Source: Pseudoscardovia suis (lineage in GTDB: Bacteria > Actinomycetota > Actinomycetes > Actinomycetales > Bifidobacteriaceae). Taken from it: 64,000 nt of DNA. The notes beneath the pieces were generated by a model. The model had not been told where the DNA came from, made no database searches, and worked only from the letters and a program-made list of their open reading frames with translations. Every line of letters begins with the position of its first letter. Position 1 is the first letter of the stretch. Below are positions 16,004 through 25,516 of the stretch, piece by piece. Position numbers and translations under genes: made by a program. The DNA is taken from the NCBI RefSeq assembly GCF_002797875.1, contig NZ_PGFC01000002.1, positions 124,001 to 188,000 on the forward strand, in the 5' to 3' direction.

Positions 16004-17608
16004 CTATGCGGCGCCATCGATGCGGAGCGTGACGATCTGCGCTTTGTGGTCCGTGCGCGGCACCGTGAGCGTGTGTTGGTTCAATGTCGTGATGCCTTCG
16101 GTATGGAACACATGGTCAAGTTCAAGCATGGCAGGCACGACTCCCCACGACGCCGGCCACGATACATGCGCGCCGCTGTGCAGCTCATAGGAGGAATCCA
16201 CGAAGCCGCCGTCCTTGAGCGCGGCACGGAACGAAGGCAGTGCCGAGTTGCTGTTGAAATCGCCCATGGCAATGACCGGCGCGTTCGCTCCTGCTCCGGA
16301 CGGCGCGCCTAGGCGGGCGATGCCGGCCAGTCCCGCCGCCCAGCGTTGGGCACCGCGATGGGGGGATGCCGTGTGCACGTTTGCGAAGGTGACATTGACC
16401 CCTCCGACCTGAAGCGTTTGCGCGGGAATCGTGGCGGCATCGATATCGGTGGCATCGCTCACTTGCGCGATGGGTGTGACGCGGCTGTAGAGGATGTTGA
16501 ACCCGCCGTTGTCTTCGTCCGTGGGGTTGCCTGCGGTCATGTGTGGTAGCTCGTCGGCGATTCCCTCTGCTTGCAAGCGTTGCTGCAAGTCAGCGCTTGC
16601 CTCTTGCACGGCGAGCACATCCACGCTGTATTGCTTGACCGCGTGCACGATGGCGCTGGCGTCTGCATTGCCATACCGCGTGTTGATCGTCATCACAGTG
16701 ACGCATGATGCCGCGGTGCCGGCCTGCTGTGTGGTGTCTGTGGCAGTGGTGGAGTTAGCGGTATCGGGTGCGGCGTTGGTGGATGCCTTGGTGATTGATG
16801 TGCAGGAATCCAACGCCGTTTGCCGTTCGGTGACGCTGAGCGTTTGGGATTGTTCCGGCATACCAAGAATGTGGTTCACGGTATCGGGGAGTGCGATGAA
16901 GTATCCAGCGGAGAACAACACGTCGATTGCCAATGCCACGAATGAGCAGATGGCCTGGGCGGGGTAGTGTTTTGCCACCGAGACCACGAGCAACACCGCA
17001 AGCGGGATCCATAGCAGGGGCACCAGTGCAATGACATTGATGAATGTGGCGTGAAGATGGTCGACGCTTGCCGGGAGGAATCGTGTTGCCATCCACAGCA
17101 CGAGGATGGCGAGCGCAATCCACAAAATGATTCCGAATGCCGACATATGGCCTCCTGCTTGGCGGGGTTTGGATGAAAGGGTGGAAGACGAACGGGCGCT
17201 GGATGTGCGAGTGTCGGATGCGAGGGTAGTGCGGGTAGTGCGATTAGCGCGGCCAGTGCTGTTGGTGCGGCGACGGGTGGGGTGTTGAGTGCGCGATTCC
17301 GTGCTTCGCGAATTTGCATCGCTGCGTGCTGTTTTCTGACGGTATGTGCGTTTGCTGGTGGTGCGCTGAGTGCCTCGGGATGGCGAGTTTTTCGCTAAGC
17401 CCACAGATGATGAGGTTGCAGATGATGAGCTTCGCGATGATGTGCCACGCGACGACGTGCTCTTCGAGCGAGCCCGATGGATGGCGTTGTTCGTTGCGGT
17501 CTGGTAGGAGGTGGCTTCGTCGTCGCTGCTTGCGGCGGTGCGCTTGAGCAGCACGTCGCGCGCTTCGGCGGTAGCACGATTGCGCGCGTTGGATTTCCTC
17601 TCGCTCAT
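16004..17608 (-). CDS. Membrane-anchored exonuclease/endonuclease/phosphatase-family protein
   Basis: 534 residues from the first start. Residues 1-154 are almost entirely Ser, Thr, Arg and Ala, a basic disordered region. Three hydrophobic segments follow (about 158-180, 186-210, 216-242), then a C-terminal EEP domain. Catalytic blocks include VMTINTRYG, AVQEA, NVHT, MGDFNS and LDHVF near the end, matching metal-dependent phosphoesterases. Two starts are plausible. The ATG at 17608 has GGAGGAG 5 nt upstream. The internal ATG at 17146 has AGGAGG 4-5 nt upstream and would give a 380-residue form without the basic tail. The topology suggests an extracellular catalytic domain. The substrate could be nucleic acid, a phospholipid or a sugar phosphate. 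Confidence 0.82.
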   Translation of the reverse strand: MSERKSNARNRATAEARDVLLKRTAASSDDEATSYQTATNNAIHRARSKSTSSRGTSSRSSSSATSSSVGLAKNSPSRGTQRTTSKRTYRQKTARSDANSRSTESRTQHPTRRRTNSTGRANRTTRTTLASDTRTSSARSSSTLSSKPRQAGGHMSAFGIILWIALAILVLWMATRFLPASVDHLHATFINVIALVPLLWIPLAVLLVVSVAKHYPAQAICSFVALAIDVLFSAGYFIALPDTVNHILGMPEQSQTLSVTERQTALDSCTSITKASTNAAPDTANSTTATDTTQQAGTAASCVTVMTINTRYGNADASAIVHAVKQYSVDVLAVQEASADLQQRLQAEGIADELPHMTAGNPTDEDNGGFNILYSRVTPIAQVSDATDIDAATIPAQTLQVGGVNVTFANVHTASPHRGAQRWAAGLAGIARLGAPSGAGANAPVIAMGDFNSNSALPSFRAALKDGGFVDSSYELHSGAHVSWPASWGVVPAMLELDHVFHTEGITTLNQHTLTVPRTDHKAQIVTLRIDGAA

Positions 17609-17844
17609 GCGGTCTCCTCCATCTTCGTTTCAGTGCCGGTTTCGTTTCAGTGCTGGCGCTTGGCGCTTAATTTTTTGTATTCAGCGCACCACGCAGTTCA
17701 ATACCCCAATGCACAATAACGGTCGATCAATTCCAGTAAATCGCCCTGATAATGAACTCACGCGAGCGACAAGCCAACCAGATACAACTCATTAAAAACG
17801 TGGCATTGCTGTGCTTGATGCCCCTACAGACCGCCATGATACGC

Positions 17845-17885
17845 CAATCGGGTGTGCAGTGAAAGAACCACCACACACCCGATTG
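17845..17885. repeat. 12-bp perfect inverted repeat downstream of ffh
   Basis: CAATCGGGTGTG at 17845-17856 and its reverse complement at 17874-17885 enclose a 17-nt loop in the 342-bp gap between the EEP-family gene and ffh. It has no T tract on the minus strand, so it may be a factor-dependent terminator or a binding site. Nothing else is supported in this gap. Confidence 0.6.
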
Positions 17886-17950
17886 ATCGGATGGCTGGGA
17901 TTTGCAGCCGCAATCATGGCAATCAGCTGCACAGTCTCAGCGGCACAACC

Positions 17951-19561
17951 TCAGTTGCCCATGAGACCGTTGAGCCCGCCCATCGCGCCAAGCTGGGACT
18001 GCAGGTCCTCCAGGCTGGGCATCTGCTGAGCGGCTGGCTTGGCGAACGCGCTGCCGCTGGAGTTGCCTTTGCCAGCGAGCTTGTTGCGCAGCGCTTTCTC
18101 CTCAGCTTCGCGCTTCATCGGATTGCCGGACTTGCTCTTACCCTTGCGGCCCTTCTTGGAGGACTTGTTGTTTTTCTTCGAGCTGCCGTAGCCGGGCACT
18201 CCGGGGATGCCACGCGCACCGCTGCTCATGCGCTTCATCATCTTTGCCGCTTGCTCGAAACGGTCGAGCAGGTTGTTGACATCGGTCACGGTGCGACCGC
18301 AGCCGTAGGCGATACGGGCGCGACGCGAGCCATTGATGATGGAGGGGTTGCGACGCTCTTCCGGGGTCATTGAGTAGATGATGGCTTCCGTGCGGTCGAT
18401 TTCACGCTCATCCAAGGCGTCGATCTGCTGACGGTATTGTGCCATGCCAGGAATCATGCCCAGGAGTTTCTTCATGGAACCGAGCTTGCGCACCTGCTCA
18501 AGCTGCTCGATGAAGTCGTCAAGTCCGAATTCGCCTTCGGACATCTTCGTCATCGCCTCGCGGGCCTGCTTTTCGTCGAATTGACGTTGCGCCTGCTCGA
18601 TGAGCGTGAGCACATCACCCATGTCGAGAATGCGGGAGGCCATGCGGTCGGGGTGGAACACCTCGAAATCCTTCAGACCTTCGCCAGTGGAGGCAAACAG
18701 GATGGGCTTGCCGGTCACGCTCGCCACGGACAGCGCGGCACCGCCACGGGTGTCGCCATCAAGCTTGGAGAGCACCACGCCGGTGAAGTCAACGCCTTCG
18801 TCGAACGCCTTTGCGGTGTTGACTGCATCCTGGCCGATCATCGCATCGATGACGAACAGCACTTCATTGGGGTTCACGGCGTCGCGGATATCGCGCGCCT
18901 GCTTCATGAGCTCCTCATCCACGCCCAGACGGCCTGCGGTATCGATGATCACCACGTCATACAGCTTGCGCTTGGCGTATTCGATGGACTCGCGAGCGAC
19001 CTTCACCGGGTCACCGGTTGCCTGACCGGGGGAGACGACGTCGGAGCTCGCCGTCTGCACGCCCGGTTCAGGAGCGAACACCGGTACATCGGCGCGTTCA
19101 CCCACGACCTGCAGCTGCGTCACAGCGTTAGGGCGCTGCAAATCGCAAGCTACCAGCAGAGGCGTGTGACCTGAATCCTTGAGCCAGTAACCGAGCTTGC
19201 CTGCGAGCGTCGTCTTACCAGCGCCCTGAAGGCCGGCAAGCATGATGACCGTAGGTGGGTTCTTCGCGAAATTCAGCGGACGGTCGACGCCGGCGCCCAA
19301 GATGTTCGTCAATTCTTCATTGACGATCTTGACGACTTGCTGGGCTGGATTCAGCGCTTCGGAAACCTCAGCTCCCAACGCGCGTTCGCGCACGCGGGCG
19401 GTGAAAGAGCGGACCACGTCGAGCGAGACATCGGCGTCCAGCAAAGCGCGGCGGATTTCGCGAATCGTGCCATCAATGTCCGATTCGGTGAGCTTGCCCT
19501 TGGAGCGCAGGTTCTTGAAGGCTCCGGTCAAGCGGTCGGTGAGTGAACTAAAAGCTGCCAT
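17951..19561 (-). CDS. ffh: Signal recognition particle protein Ffh
   Basis: 536-residue SRP GTPase that delivers signal-bearing ribosomes to the membrane. The N domain begins FSSLTDRLTGAFKNLRSKGKL. The G domain has the P-loop LAGLQGAGKTTLAGKLGYW, with VIIDTAGR and LSKLDGDTRGGAALS. The methionine-bearing M domain spans about residues 325-460. The tail (about 460-536) has a basic SKKNNKSSKKGRKGKSKSG stretch. It is upstream of rpsP on the same strand, the usual actinobacterial grouping, though the EEP-family gene intervenes. Confidence 0.96.
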   Translation of the reverse strand: MAAFSSLTDRLTGAFKNLRSKGKLTESDIDGTIREIRRALLDADVSLDVVRSFTARVRERALGAEVSEALNPAQQVVKIVNEELTNILGAGVDRPLNFAKNPPTVIMLAGLQGAGKTTLAGKLGYWLKDSGHTPLLVACDLQRPNAVTQLQVVGERADVPVFAPEPGVQTASSDVVSPGQATGDPVKVARESIEYAKRKLYDVVIIDTAGRLGVDEELMKQARDIRDAVNPNEVLFVIDAMIGQDAVNTAKAFDEGVDFTGVVLSKLDGDTRGGAALSVASVTGKPILFASTGEGLKDFEVFHPDRMASRILDMGDVLTLIEQAQRQFDEKQAREAMTKMSEGEFGLDDFIEQLEQVRKLGSMKKLLGMIPGMAQYRQQIDALDEREIDRTEAIIYSMTPEERRNPSIINGSRRARIAYGCGRTVTDVNNLLDRFEQAAKMMKRMSSGARGIPGVPGYGSSKKNNKSSKKGRKGKSKSGNPMKREAEEKALRNKLAGKGNSSGSAFAKPAAQQMPSLEDLQSQLGAMGGLNGLMGN

Positions 19562-19637
19562 AGCTCTCTAGTCTATTGCAAGGCGTGGAATCGGAAGGTG
19601 CGCAATAGACAGCGCCGTCGCACTATGGCAGATAGCC

Positions 19638-19678
19638 TTCGATCCTGTGCCCCATCGTGGCGGGGCACAGGACCGAAA
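19638..19678 (-). terminator. Hairpin downstream of cysS
   Basis: About 16-bp arms with one mismatch and a short loop (TTCGATCCTGTGCCCC at 19639-19654 with 19662-19677). It has no T run, so it may be a GC-rich terminator of the kind common in actinobacteria. Confidence 0.55.
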
Positions 19679-19699
19679 TGGAATCAGCCTGGAGTGGAA

Positions 19700-21313
19700 T
19701 CAGCCCAGCTTCCACGTCGAGGGTGCGGCGGGCTTGTCTTCGATAGAGATGCCAGCTGCCTGCAAGGCGTCGCGAATGGCGTCCGCTGTGGCGAAATCCT
19801 TGGCTTTGCGCGCCTGGGCGCGTGCCTGGAGCTGCGTGTTGACCAAGGCGTCCAAAGCGGCGTGCTCGGCGTCTGCGTTCCCGTTGACCGATGCTCCGCC
19901 TTCCGTGGCGTCGCCTGCCCACGGTTGTGCCAGGGGGTCCAGGCCAAACACATCAAGCATGGCGCGCACTTGCAGCAGCGCGTCCTCCACGCCAGTGCGT
20001 GCAGACTCGTCGCCGGATTCCACTTGCGAAAGCAGCGTGTTGCCGTTGCGGATCGTGCTGAACACCACGCCCAGTGCGGTGGGGACTGTGATGTCGTTGT
20101 TCATCGCGGCCACGAAATCAGCGGGCATCTGGTCGGCGTTCAGTGCGGCAATCGCCTCAGCGGTGGGTTGCGCGCCCACGGCATCGCCGGCGCGTTGCAC
20201 GAAATTCACAATGCGATCATGCGCTGCCTCGGCCTCGGTGAGCGACTGCTCGCTCCATTCCAACATCGAACGATAATGCGCGGAAGCGAGGGCATAACGC
20301 ACCACCCAGGCGCTGTGATTTGCCATGACGGCTTGGATGGAAAGGCCGGTGCCCAGCGATTTGCTCATCTTCTCGCCCTTGGCGGTCACCCATGCCAAAT
20401 GCATCCAACGGTGGGCGAATCCCCAGCCGGCGGCGCGGGATTGCGCCATCTCGTTCTCGTGATGAGGGAAACGCAGGTCAAGGCCGCCGCCATGGATATC
20501 GAATTCGTCGCCCAGATAGCGGTGCGACATCGTGGAGCATTCCAGATGCCAGCCCGGACGTCCGTCACCGAACGGCGCATGCCAGCGGGCGTCCAGTGGA
20601 TCGGATGCCTTGGGTGCCTTCCATAGCGCGAAATCGCGGGGATCATGCTTGTCGGGGGAGGCGTCCGCATCGTTCACGGGATTGTATTTGTCGGGGCCGG
20701 TGGCGTCCACGGAGGGTCCCATGCGATCGGCCACCTCGGCGTCCTCGTCGGCGGCCTTGGTGCCCTGCTCCTGGTGCGTGAGCTCGCCGTAGGCCGGCCA
20801 GCTGGGAACGTCGAAATACACATTGCCACTGGGGGTGCCGTCTGCGTTGGGCACCACATAGGCGTGGCCGCGGTCGATGAGGCGCTGCACGAGGTCGATC
20901 ATGTCGTTCATGTGGCCGGTGGCGCGCGGTTCGTATGTGGGCGGAATGACGCCGAGTGTGTCGTAGGCGTGGCTGAATTCGCGTTCGTAATGGTAAGCGC
21001 GCGCCCACCAGCGCTGGCCGGCGGCGGCTGCCTTGTCAAGGATTTTGTCGTCGATGTCGGTCACGTTGCGGATGAGCGTGACGTTGTAGCCGAGCTTTGT
21101 GAACCAACGGCGAATCACATCGAAAGCGACGGCTGCACGCAGATGGCCGACATGGGGTGAGCTGTCCACCGTGGCGCCACACACATACATGCTCACTTCG
21201 CCGGGCTTGATGGGCTCAAACGGCGTGATGGAATGCGTTGCGGTGTCATAAAGCTTCAGACCGGCGGCAGCTGCCGAGACGGCCTGAGGCGTGGTGTTTT
21301 CGGTGTTGCTCAT
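19700..21313 (-). CDS. cysS: Cysteine--tRNA ligase
   Basis: 537-residue class I synthetase that charges tRNA-Cys. The HIGH-type motif is [15 protein letters not shown], the zinc site includes the cysteine of MYVCGATVD and the WHLECS and HHENE blocks, and the KMSKS motif appears as GEKMSKSLG. The MshC paralogue is shorter, and the C-terminal DALR-type helical region here supports CysS. The start is uncertain: ATG at 21313 (MSNTENTT), 21343 and 21361 are in frame and none has a strong ribosome site. I chose 21313 because the longer options add sequence unlike the family. Confidence 0.94.
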   Translation of the reverse strand: MSNTENTTPQAVSAAAAGLKLYDTATHSITPFEPIKPGEVSMYVCGATVDSSPHVGHLRAAVAFDVIRRWFTKLGYNVTLIRNVTDIDDKILDKAAAAGQRWWARAYHYEREFSHAYDTLGVIPPTYEPRATGHMNDMIDLVQRLIDRGHAYVVPNADGTPSGNVYFDVPSWPAYGELTHQEQGTKAADEDAEVADRMGPSVDATGPDKYNPVNDADASPDKHDPRDFALWKAPKASDPLDARWHAPFGDGRPGWHLECSTMSHRYLGDEFDIHGGGLDLRFPHHENEMAQSRAAGWGFAHRWMHLAWVTAKGEKMSKSLGTGLSIQAVMANHSAWVVRYALASAHYRSMLEWSEQSLTEAEAAHDRIVNFVQRAGDAVGAQPTAEAIAALNADQMPADFVAAMNNDITVPTALGVVFSTIRNGNTLLSQVESGDESARTGVEDALLQVRAMLDVFGLDPLAQPWAGDATEGGASVNGNADAEHAALDALVNTQLQARAQARKAKDFATADAIRDALQAAGISIEDKPAAPSTWKLG

Positions 21314-21468
21314 AGTGCCGAGATTACTTACGTTGTGTGACATAGAAAACGTTGTTTCCATAACTTTTTCTGATGAATCGTGCAAATGGACGAGTCGAAT
21401 CGCATGAGCCGTCTGCCTGCGACACCACATTTTGCACGAGGTTACGTCTCCGTGCCACAATGGGGGCT

Positions 21469-22227
21469 ATGTCTCAGTCTCAGGTGCTTATCTTGACGCA
21501 TGCCCCTTGGGAACGCCCCGGTCGCATTCTCGACTCACTTGATACATGCGGTGTTCCTTATACGACGCTTTCAATACTCAAGGATTCCAAGCCGGATTTG
21601 CCGGATTTTGACTCACTAGCGGGCCTTGTGCTCATGGGCGGCCCGATGGGTGCGCAGGATTTCGACCAATACCCTGGTCTCAAGGCCGAAGCCAAGCTTG
21701 CGAAGGCCGCGATCGTGGCCGGCAAACCGACGCTGGGCGTGTGCCTGGGGCACCAGATCATGGCGACGGCCTTGGGTGGCAAGCTCAAGCCCGGCAAGGC
21801 TCCGGAGATTGGTTTCGGCACCATTACGCGCCTTGAAAACAGCCACGAGTTCCTGCCCATGTGGGGCAAGAAGGCGACGGTGCTGCACTGGCACAATGAC
21901 TGCGTGACGCTTCCCGCTGGTGCCACGCCGCTCGCCAAGTCCGATCTGACGAAGGTGCAGGCGTTCCGTTTCGGTTCCGGTCTGGGTATGCAGTTCCATC
22001 TCGAGGTCAATCCGACGCTGTTCGATGAATGGATGAGCGAGAAGGAGATGACGAAGGACCTCAAGAAATCCGATGTGGCGCGCCTGCGCGAGGAATATCC
22101 GCAGAAGGACGCCCTCATCAAGCCTTTCGCCGAAGCCGTGTTCACGGGATTCGCCGCGCGGTGCCGCAGTCAGATCCAGACGATGGAAGCGGACGAGCCG
22201 ACGGAAGAGAAAATCGTCATCAGCTGA
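21469..22227 (+). CDS. Class I glutamine amidotransferase domain protein
   Basis: 252-residue stand-alone GATase1 domain. The nucleophile elbow LGVCLGHQI holds the catalytic cysteine near residue 90, and the FHLEVNP block supplies the His and Glu. Homologues are often annotated as GMP synthase-like because of similarity to the GuaA glutaminase domain, but no synthetase domain is present, so GMP synthesis should not be inferred. It may be a gamma-glutamyl hydrolase-like or amidotransferase subunit. TTGCAC at 21432-21437 and CACAAT at 21456-21461 (18-bp spacing) end 7 nt before the ATG, a likely leaderless promoter. It is divergent from cysS. Confidence 0.83.
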   Translation: MSQSQVLILTHAPWERPGRILDSLDTCGVPYTTLSILKDSKPDLPDFDSLAGLVLMGGPMGAQDFDQYPGLKAEAKLAKAAIVAGKPTLGVCLGHQIMATALGGKLKPGKAPEIGFGTITRLENSHEFLPMWGKKATVLHWHNDCVTLPAGATPLAKSDLTKVQAFRFGSGLGMQFHLEVNPTLFDEWMSEKEMTKDLKKSDVARLREEYPQKDALIKPFAEAVFTGFAARCRSQIQTMEADEPTEEKIVIS

Positions 22228-22440
22228 CAGCGCCTGCAGACTGTGTGGCACACTATGGTGCCCCATGAGGCGCATCGGTGAGATTGCGCTAGATTGCGCT
22301 AAATTGTGCCGGATTATGTCCCCCTGTGCCATGCGCGCATATGCGGCATGTACGGGGCGATGCATACGGCATGCCTCGGTTGCGCCGTAAGCGTGCGGAG
22401 GGGCTTACCGTCACGCCGCTCACGTATCCTATGAATCACT

Positions 22441-24462
22441 ATGCCAAGCACTCCAACATTTGATCTCGGTCTCGAGCACGTTTCCCTGTCATTCGCAACA
22501 AAAAACATCTTCACTGACGTCACGCAGGGCGTCAACGAGGGCGATCGCATCGGCATTGTGGGTCGCAACGGCGATGGAAAATCCACACTGCTTAAGCTTT
22601 TCAGCGGCGAACAGACGCCGGATGACGGGCGCGTGACGCGTCGCAATGGTCTTACTTTCGGCATTCTCGAGCAGCGCGACCACCTCGACGACAATGCGAC
22701 GGTGCGCACCGCGGCATTGGAGGACCGCGCCGATTACGAATGGGCGGCGGATGCGAAATCCCGAGAGGTCGTGGAGACGCTGCTTGCTGGCATTCCGCTC
22801 GATGCAAAGATCGGACAGCTTTCCGGCGGTCAGCGTCGTCGCGCCGACCTGGCGCGGCTGCTGCTGCGTGACTGGGATATCCTTGCGCTCGATGAGCCGA
22901 CCAACCATCTTGACATGCTCACAATCCATTGGCTTGCTGAGCATCTGAAGAACCGCTGGCCCGCAGGTCAGGGCGCTCTGCTCATCGTCACACACGACCG
23001 TTGGTTCCTTGACGAGGTGTGCGAGAGCATGTGGGAAGTGCATGACGGCATGATCGATCCGTTCGAAGGTGGATACAGCGCCTACATCCTGCAACGTGTG
23101 GAACGCGACCGTCAGGCGGATGTGATGGAGACAAAGCGGCGCAATCTCGCTCGCAAAGAGCTCGCATGGCTCACGCGCGGCGCCAGGGCACGCGCCACCA
23201 AGCAGAAGTTTCACGTGAAACAGGCGCGTGAGCTCATCGCGGATGTGCCGCCGGTGCGTAACACGCTTGAACTGAAGCAAATGGCGACATCGCGTTTGGG
23301 CAAAGACGTGGTGGACCTCGTTGACGTTACGAAAATCTGGCCAGCCGCCGACCCGGCCAATCCTGGTCCTGATGCTGTGAGCGTGCAGGTGGCGGTCGAT
23401 CCCGCCGCTCGTCCGCTCGACGCAGACGGCAACCCGATGGGGCCGGACACCGCTGCTGCGCAAACCCGCACGATTACTGGCAAACGTGTGCTCGATGATG
23501 TGACATGGCTGATCGGGCCGGGCGACCGCTTCGGCATCGTGGGGGCAAACGGCGCGGGCAAATCCACGCTGCTGGGCATCATTGACGGCACCATCGAACC
23601 GACGCTCGGGCATGTGAAAATCGGAAAAACGGTGAAGTTCGCTGTGCTCTCGCAGCAGCTTGACGAGTTGGAGAAGCTGGGCAAATACAAGATCAAGGAA
23701 GTGCTCAGCCGCTACAAGCCTTCATACATCGTGGATGGCAAGGAGACGACGCCGGCGCAGATGATGGAGCGTCTCGGTTTCACGTCGGCTCAGCTCATGA
23801 CGCCCATCGCCGATCTTTCCGGCGGGCAGAAGCGCCGCATGCAATTCCTGCTCATTTTGCTCGATGAGCCCAATGTGCTCATCATGGATGAGCCGGGCAA
23901 TGACTTGGACACCGATATGCTCGCTGTGATGGAGGATGTGCTTGATACGTGGTCGGGTACGCTCATTGTGGTCTCTCATGACCGGTATCTGCTTGAGCGC
24001 GTGACCGATCAGCAGTTCGCGCTCCTTGACGGCAAGGTGCAGCATCTGCCGGGCGGCGTGCAGGATTACATTGACGAGATGGAACGCCGTGGAGGTGCCG
24101 CAGCGCGCTTTGACAAGACGCAGTTCGACAAGCAGAGCGCATCGCAAGCTGGGGAGCAAGGTGGGCGGCAGGATGCCGCGGGCGTTGCGGATTCATCGGA
24201 TGCCGCTGAGCCTTTGGATCCTGCGGAAGCCAAGGCACTGCGCCAAAAGAAATATGAGGCGGGCAAACGCATCAGCGCTATCGAACGCAAGCTCAAGAAG
24301 CTCGAGGCGCAGATCGCCGGCATCGATGAGCAGATGGCGGCGCATGACCCCAGCGATTACGAAGGTTTGAACGATCTCAATCAGCAGCGTCAGGCAGTGG
24401 AGACCGAGAAATCCGGGCTGGAAGACGAGTGGATGGAACTCAGCGAACTCGTGGAAAGCTAA
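22441..24462 (+). CDS. ABC-F family ATPase
   Basis: 673-residue duplicated ATP-binding protein without membrane segments, probably acting on the ribosome. The first cassette has Walker A GRNGDGKST, signature LSGGQRRRADLARLL and DEPTNHLD. The second has GANGAGKST, LSGGQKRRMQF and an altered Walker B, IMDEPGNDLDTD. A linker separates the two cassettes, and the last 70 residues or so are a charged coiled coil, as in Uup-like proteins. The start at 22441 has a -10-like TATCCT 10 nt upstream. A CACGTG palindrome matching parS lies inside the gene at 23207-23222, encoding FHVK. Confidence 0.9.
   Translation: MPSTPTFDLGLEHVSLSFATKNIFTDVTQGVNEGDRIGIVGRNGDGKSTLLKLFSGEQTPDDGRVTRRNGLTFGILEQRDHLDDNATVRTAALEDRADYEWAADAKSREVVETLLAGIPLDAKIGQLSGGQRRRADLARLLLRDWDILALDEPTNHLDMLTIHWLAEHLKNRWPAGQGALLIVTHDRWFLDEVCESMWEVHDGMIDPFEGGYSAYILQRVERDRQADVMETKRRNLARKELAWLTRGARARATKQKFHVKQARELIADVPPVRNTLELKQMATSRLGKDVVDLVDVTKIWPAADPANPGPDAVSVQVAVDPAARPLDADGNPMGPDTAAAQTRTITGKRVLDDVTWLIGPGDRFGIVGANGAGKSTLLGIIDGTIEPTLGHVKIGKTVKFAVLSQQLDELEKLGKYKIKEVLSRYKPSYIVDGKETTPAQMMERLGFTSAQLMTPIADLSGGQKRRMQFLLILLDEPNVLIMDEPGNDLDTDMLAVMEDVLDTWSGTLIVVSHDRYLLERVTDQQFALLDGKVQHLPGGVQDYIDEMERRGGAAARFDKTQFDKQSASQAGEQGGRQDAAGVADSSDAAEPLDPAEAKALRQKKYEAGKRISAIERKLKKLEAQIAGIDEQMAAHDPSDYEGLNDLNQQRQAVETEKSGLEDEWMELSELVES
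23207..23222. promoter_or_regulatory. parS-like site inside the ABC-F gene
   Basis: AGTTTCACGTGAAACA contains the complete 14-bp palindrome GTTTCACGTGAAAC (23208-23221), identical to the core of chromosomal parS sites bound by ParB. Only the first outer base departs from the 16-bp consensus. It is read through as TTT CAC GTG AAA. ParB binding is inferred, not shown. Confidence 0.65.
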
Positions 24463-24514
24463 GCGGGTCTGCAACAGCAGATGGCGTGCGGCAGACGGAA
24501 CCGACGCCCTGGTG

Positions 24515-25396
24515 TCAGGCACTGGCTGAAAGACGCACGTAGCCAGTTGCTTTGAGCGTGAAACGGATGCGGGAGGCGACGAACAGGTCCACTGCATGTT
24601 CCACCGGAGTGCCATCCGATGTGTAGGCATCGCGGCGGATGCGCACGAGTGGCGAGCCGGTCGGCACATTGAGCAGCATTGCATGCTCCTCCGATGCTTC
24701 GAGGATGTCGAGGTTCTCTTCGGCGTCGCTTACCTCCACGCTGAATTGGTTGCGCAGCGTTCCGTAGAGCGACTTGCCGAAATTGGGGATTGTGAGCATG
24801 TTGGGGAAGAGGCGTGCCGGCAGGGCGCTTTGTTCCAAGGAAAGTGGCGTGCCGCTGAGCTTGCGCAGCCGGCTCAGCGCATATACCGGTGTGCCTTCCA
24901 CAAGCCCTAGGTGGCGGGCCGTGACCGGAGAGGCGACGGTAAGCGTGGCGTTGAGCACCGTGGTGTCAAGGGTGAAGCCCTGCCGTCTGGCGATGGCGGG
25001 CAGCGACTCGATGGTGTCGATGTTGCGAATGAGCTTGCCATCCGAGACAATGATTCCGCCTTTGCGCCCGATGAGGCGCACGATTTCATGGTTGCGCTCC
25101 ATCGTATCGAGCGCAGAACGCAATGCCGCCCGCGTGACGCCCAGCCGTTCGGCGAGCGCTCGCTCAGTGCCGATGCGCTCGCCGCTGATGAGCTGGTCGG
25201 TGCGGATGATGGTGCGGATCCGTCGGATGATTTCTGTGCGTTCTTGCGCGGGCGTTGCCGTTGGCGTTTTAGGCGGCGCCTTGCTTGGCGTAATGGCCGT
25301 CAGCGTGGTGGCTGGTGCGGTGGCCATCAGCGTGGTTGTCGCCATCGCCGTGTTCTTTGGGGTTTTCTTCGTGGTGTTCAGGTGAATGTCTCCCAT
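24515..25396 (-). CDS. GntR-family regulator with UTRA effector domain
   Basis: 293-residue transcription factor. After about 50 Thr/Ala/Pro-rich residues, the winged helix-turn-helix runs from about residue 54 (IIRRIRTIIRTDQLISGERIGTERALAERLGVTRAAL). A UTRA ligand domain occupies about residues 125-290 (VYALSRLRKLSGTPLSLEQS, then VRIRRDAYTSDGTPVEHAVDLF). The long N-terminus means a downstream start such as ATG at 25345 is possible. A perfect inverted repeat lies 46 bp upstream at 25442-25480, a good candidate autoregulatory operator. It sits at one end of the amidase-kinase-symporter locus and is the likely regulator of it. Confidence 0.88.
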   Translation of the reverse strand: MGDIHLNTTKKTPKNTAMATTTLMATAPATTLTAITPSKAPPKTPTATPAQERTEIIRRIRTIIRTDQLISGERIGTERALAERLGVTRAALRSALDTMERNHEIVRLIGRKGGIIVSDGKLIRNIDTIESLPAIARRQGFTLDTTVLNATLTVASPVTARHLGLVEGTPVYALSRLRKLSGTPLSLEQSALPARLFPNMLTIPNFGKSLYGTLRNQFSVEVSDAEENLDILEASEEHAMLLNVPTGSPLVRIRRDAYTSDGTPVEHAVDLFVASRIRFTLKATGYVRLSASA

Positions 25397-25441
25397 GATG
25401 CCGCTCCTTGTTCTCTACCTATTCCGCATGCTATGGGTCGA

Positions 25442-25480
25442 ATGTGTTGTGGGAATTTCCAGTACATTCCCACAACACAT
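25442..25480. promoter_or_regulatory. Perfect 15-bp inverted repeat, candidate GntR operator
   Basis: ATGTGTTGTGGGAAT (25442-25456) and its exact reverse complement (25466-25480) flank a 9-bp spacer between the aminotransferase stop and the gntR start. There is no T tract on the minus strand, which argues against a terminator. A partial half-site (GTGTGTTGTG) occurs near 26895, just upstream of the aminotransferase start. Confidence 0.65.
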
Positions 25481-25516
25481 GCAGGCGCGTGGGCGGCATG
25501 GAACGAGTCCTAGGCG

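Noticed and set aside
21469-22227. GMP synthase
   Set aside because: Only the glutaminase domain is present; the ATP pyrophosphatase and dimerisation domains of GuaA are missing.
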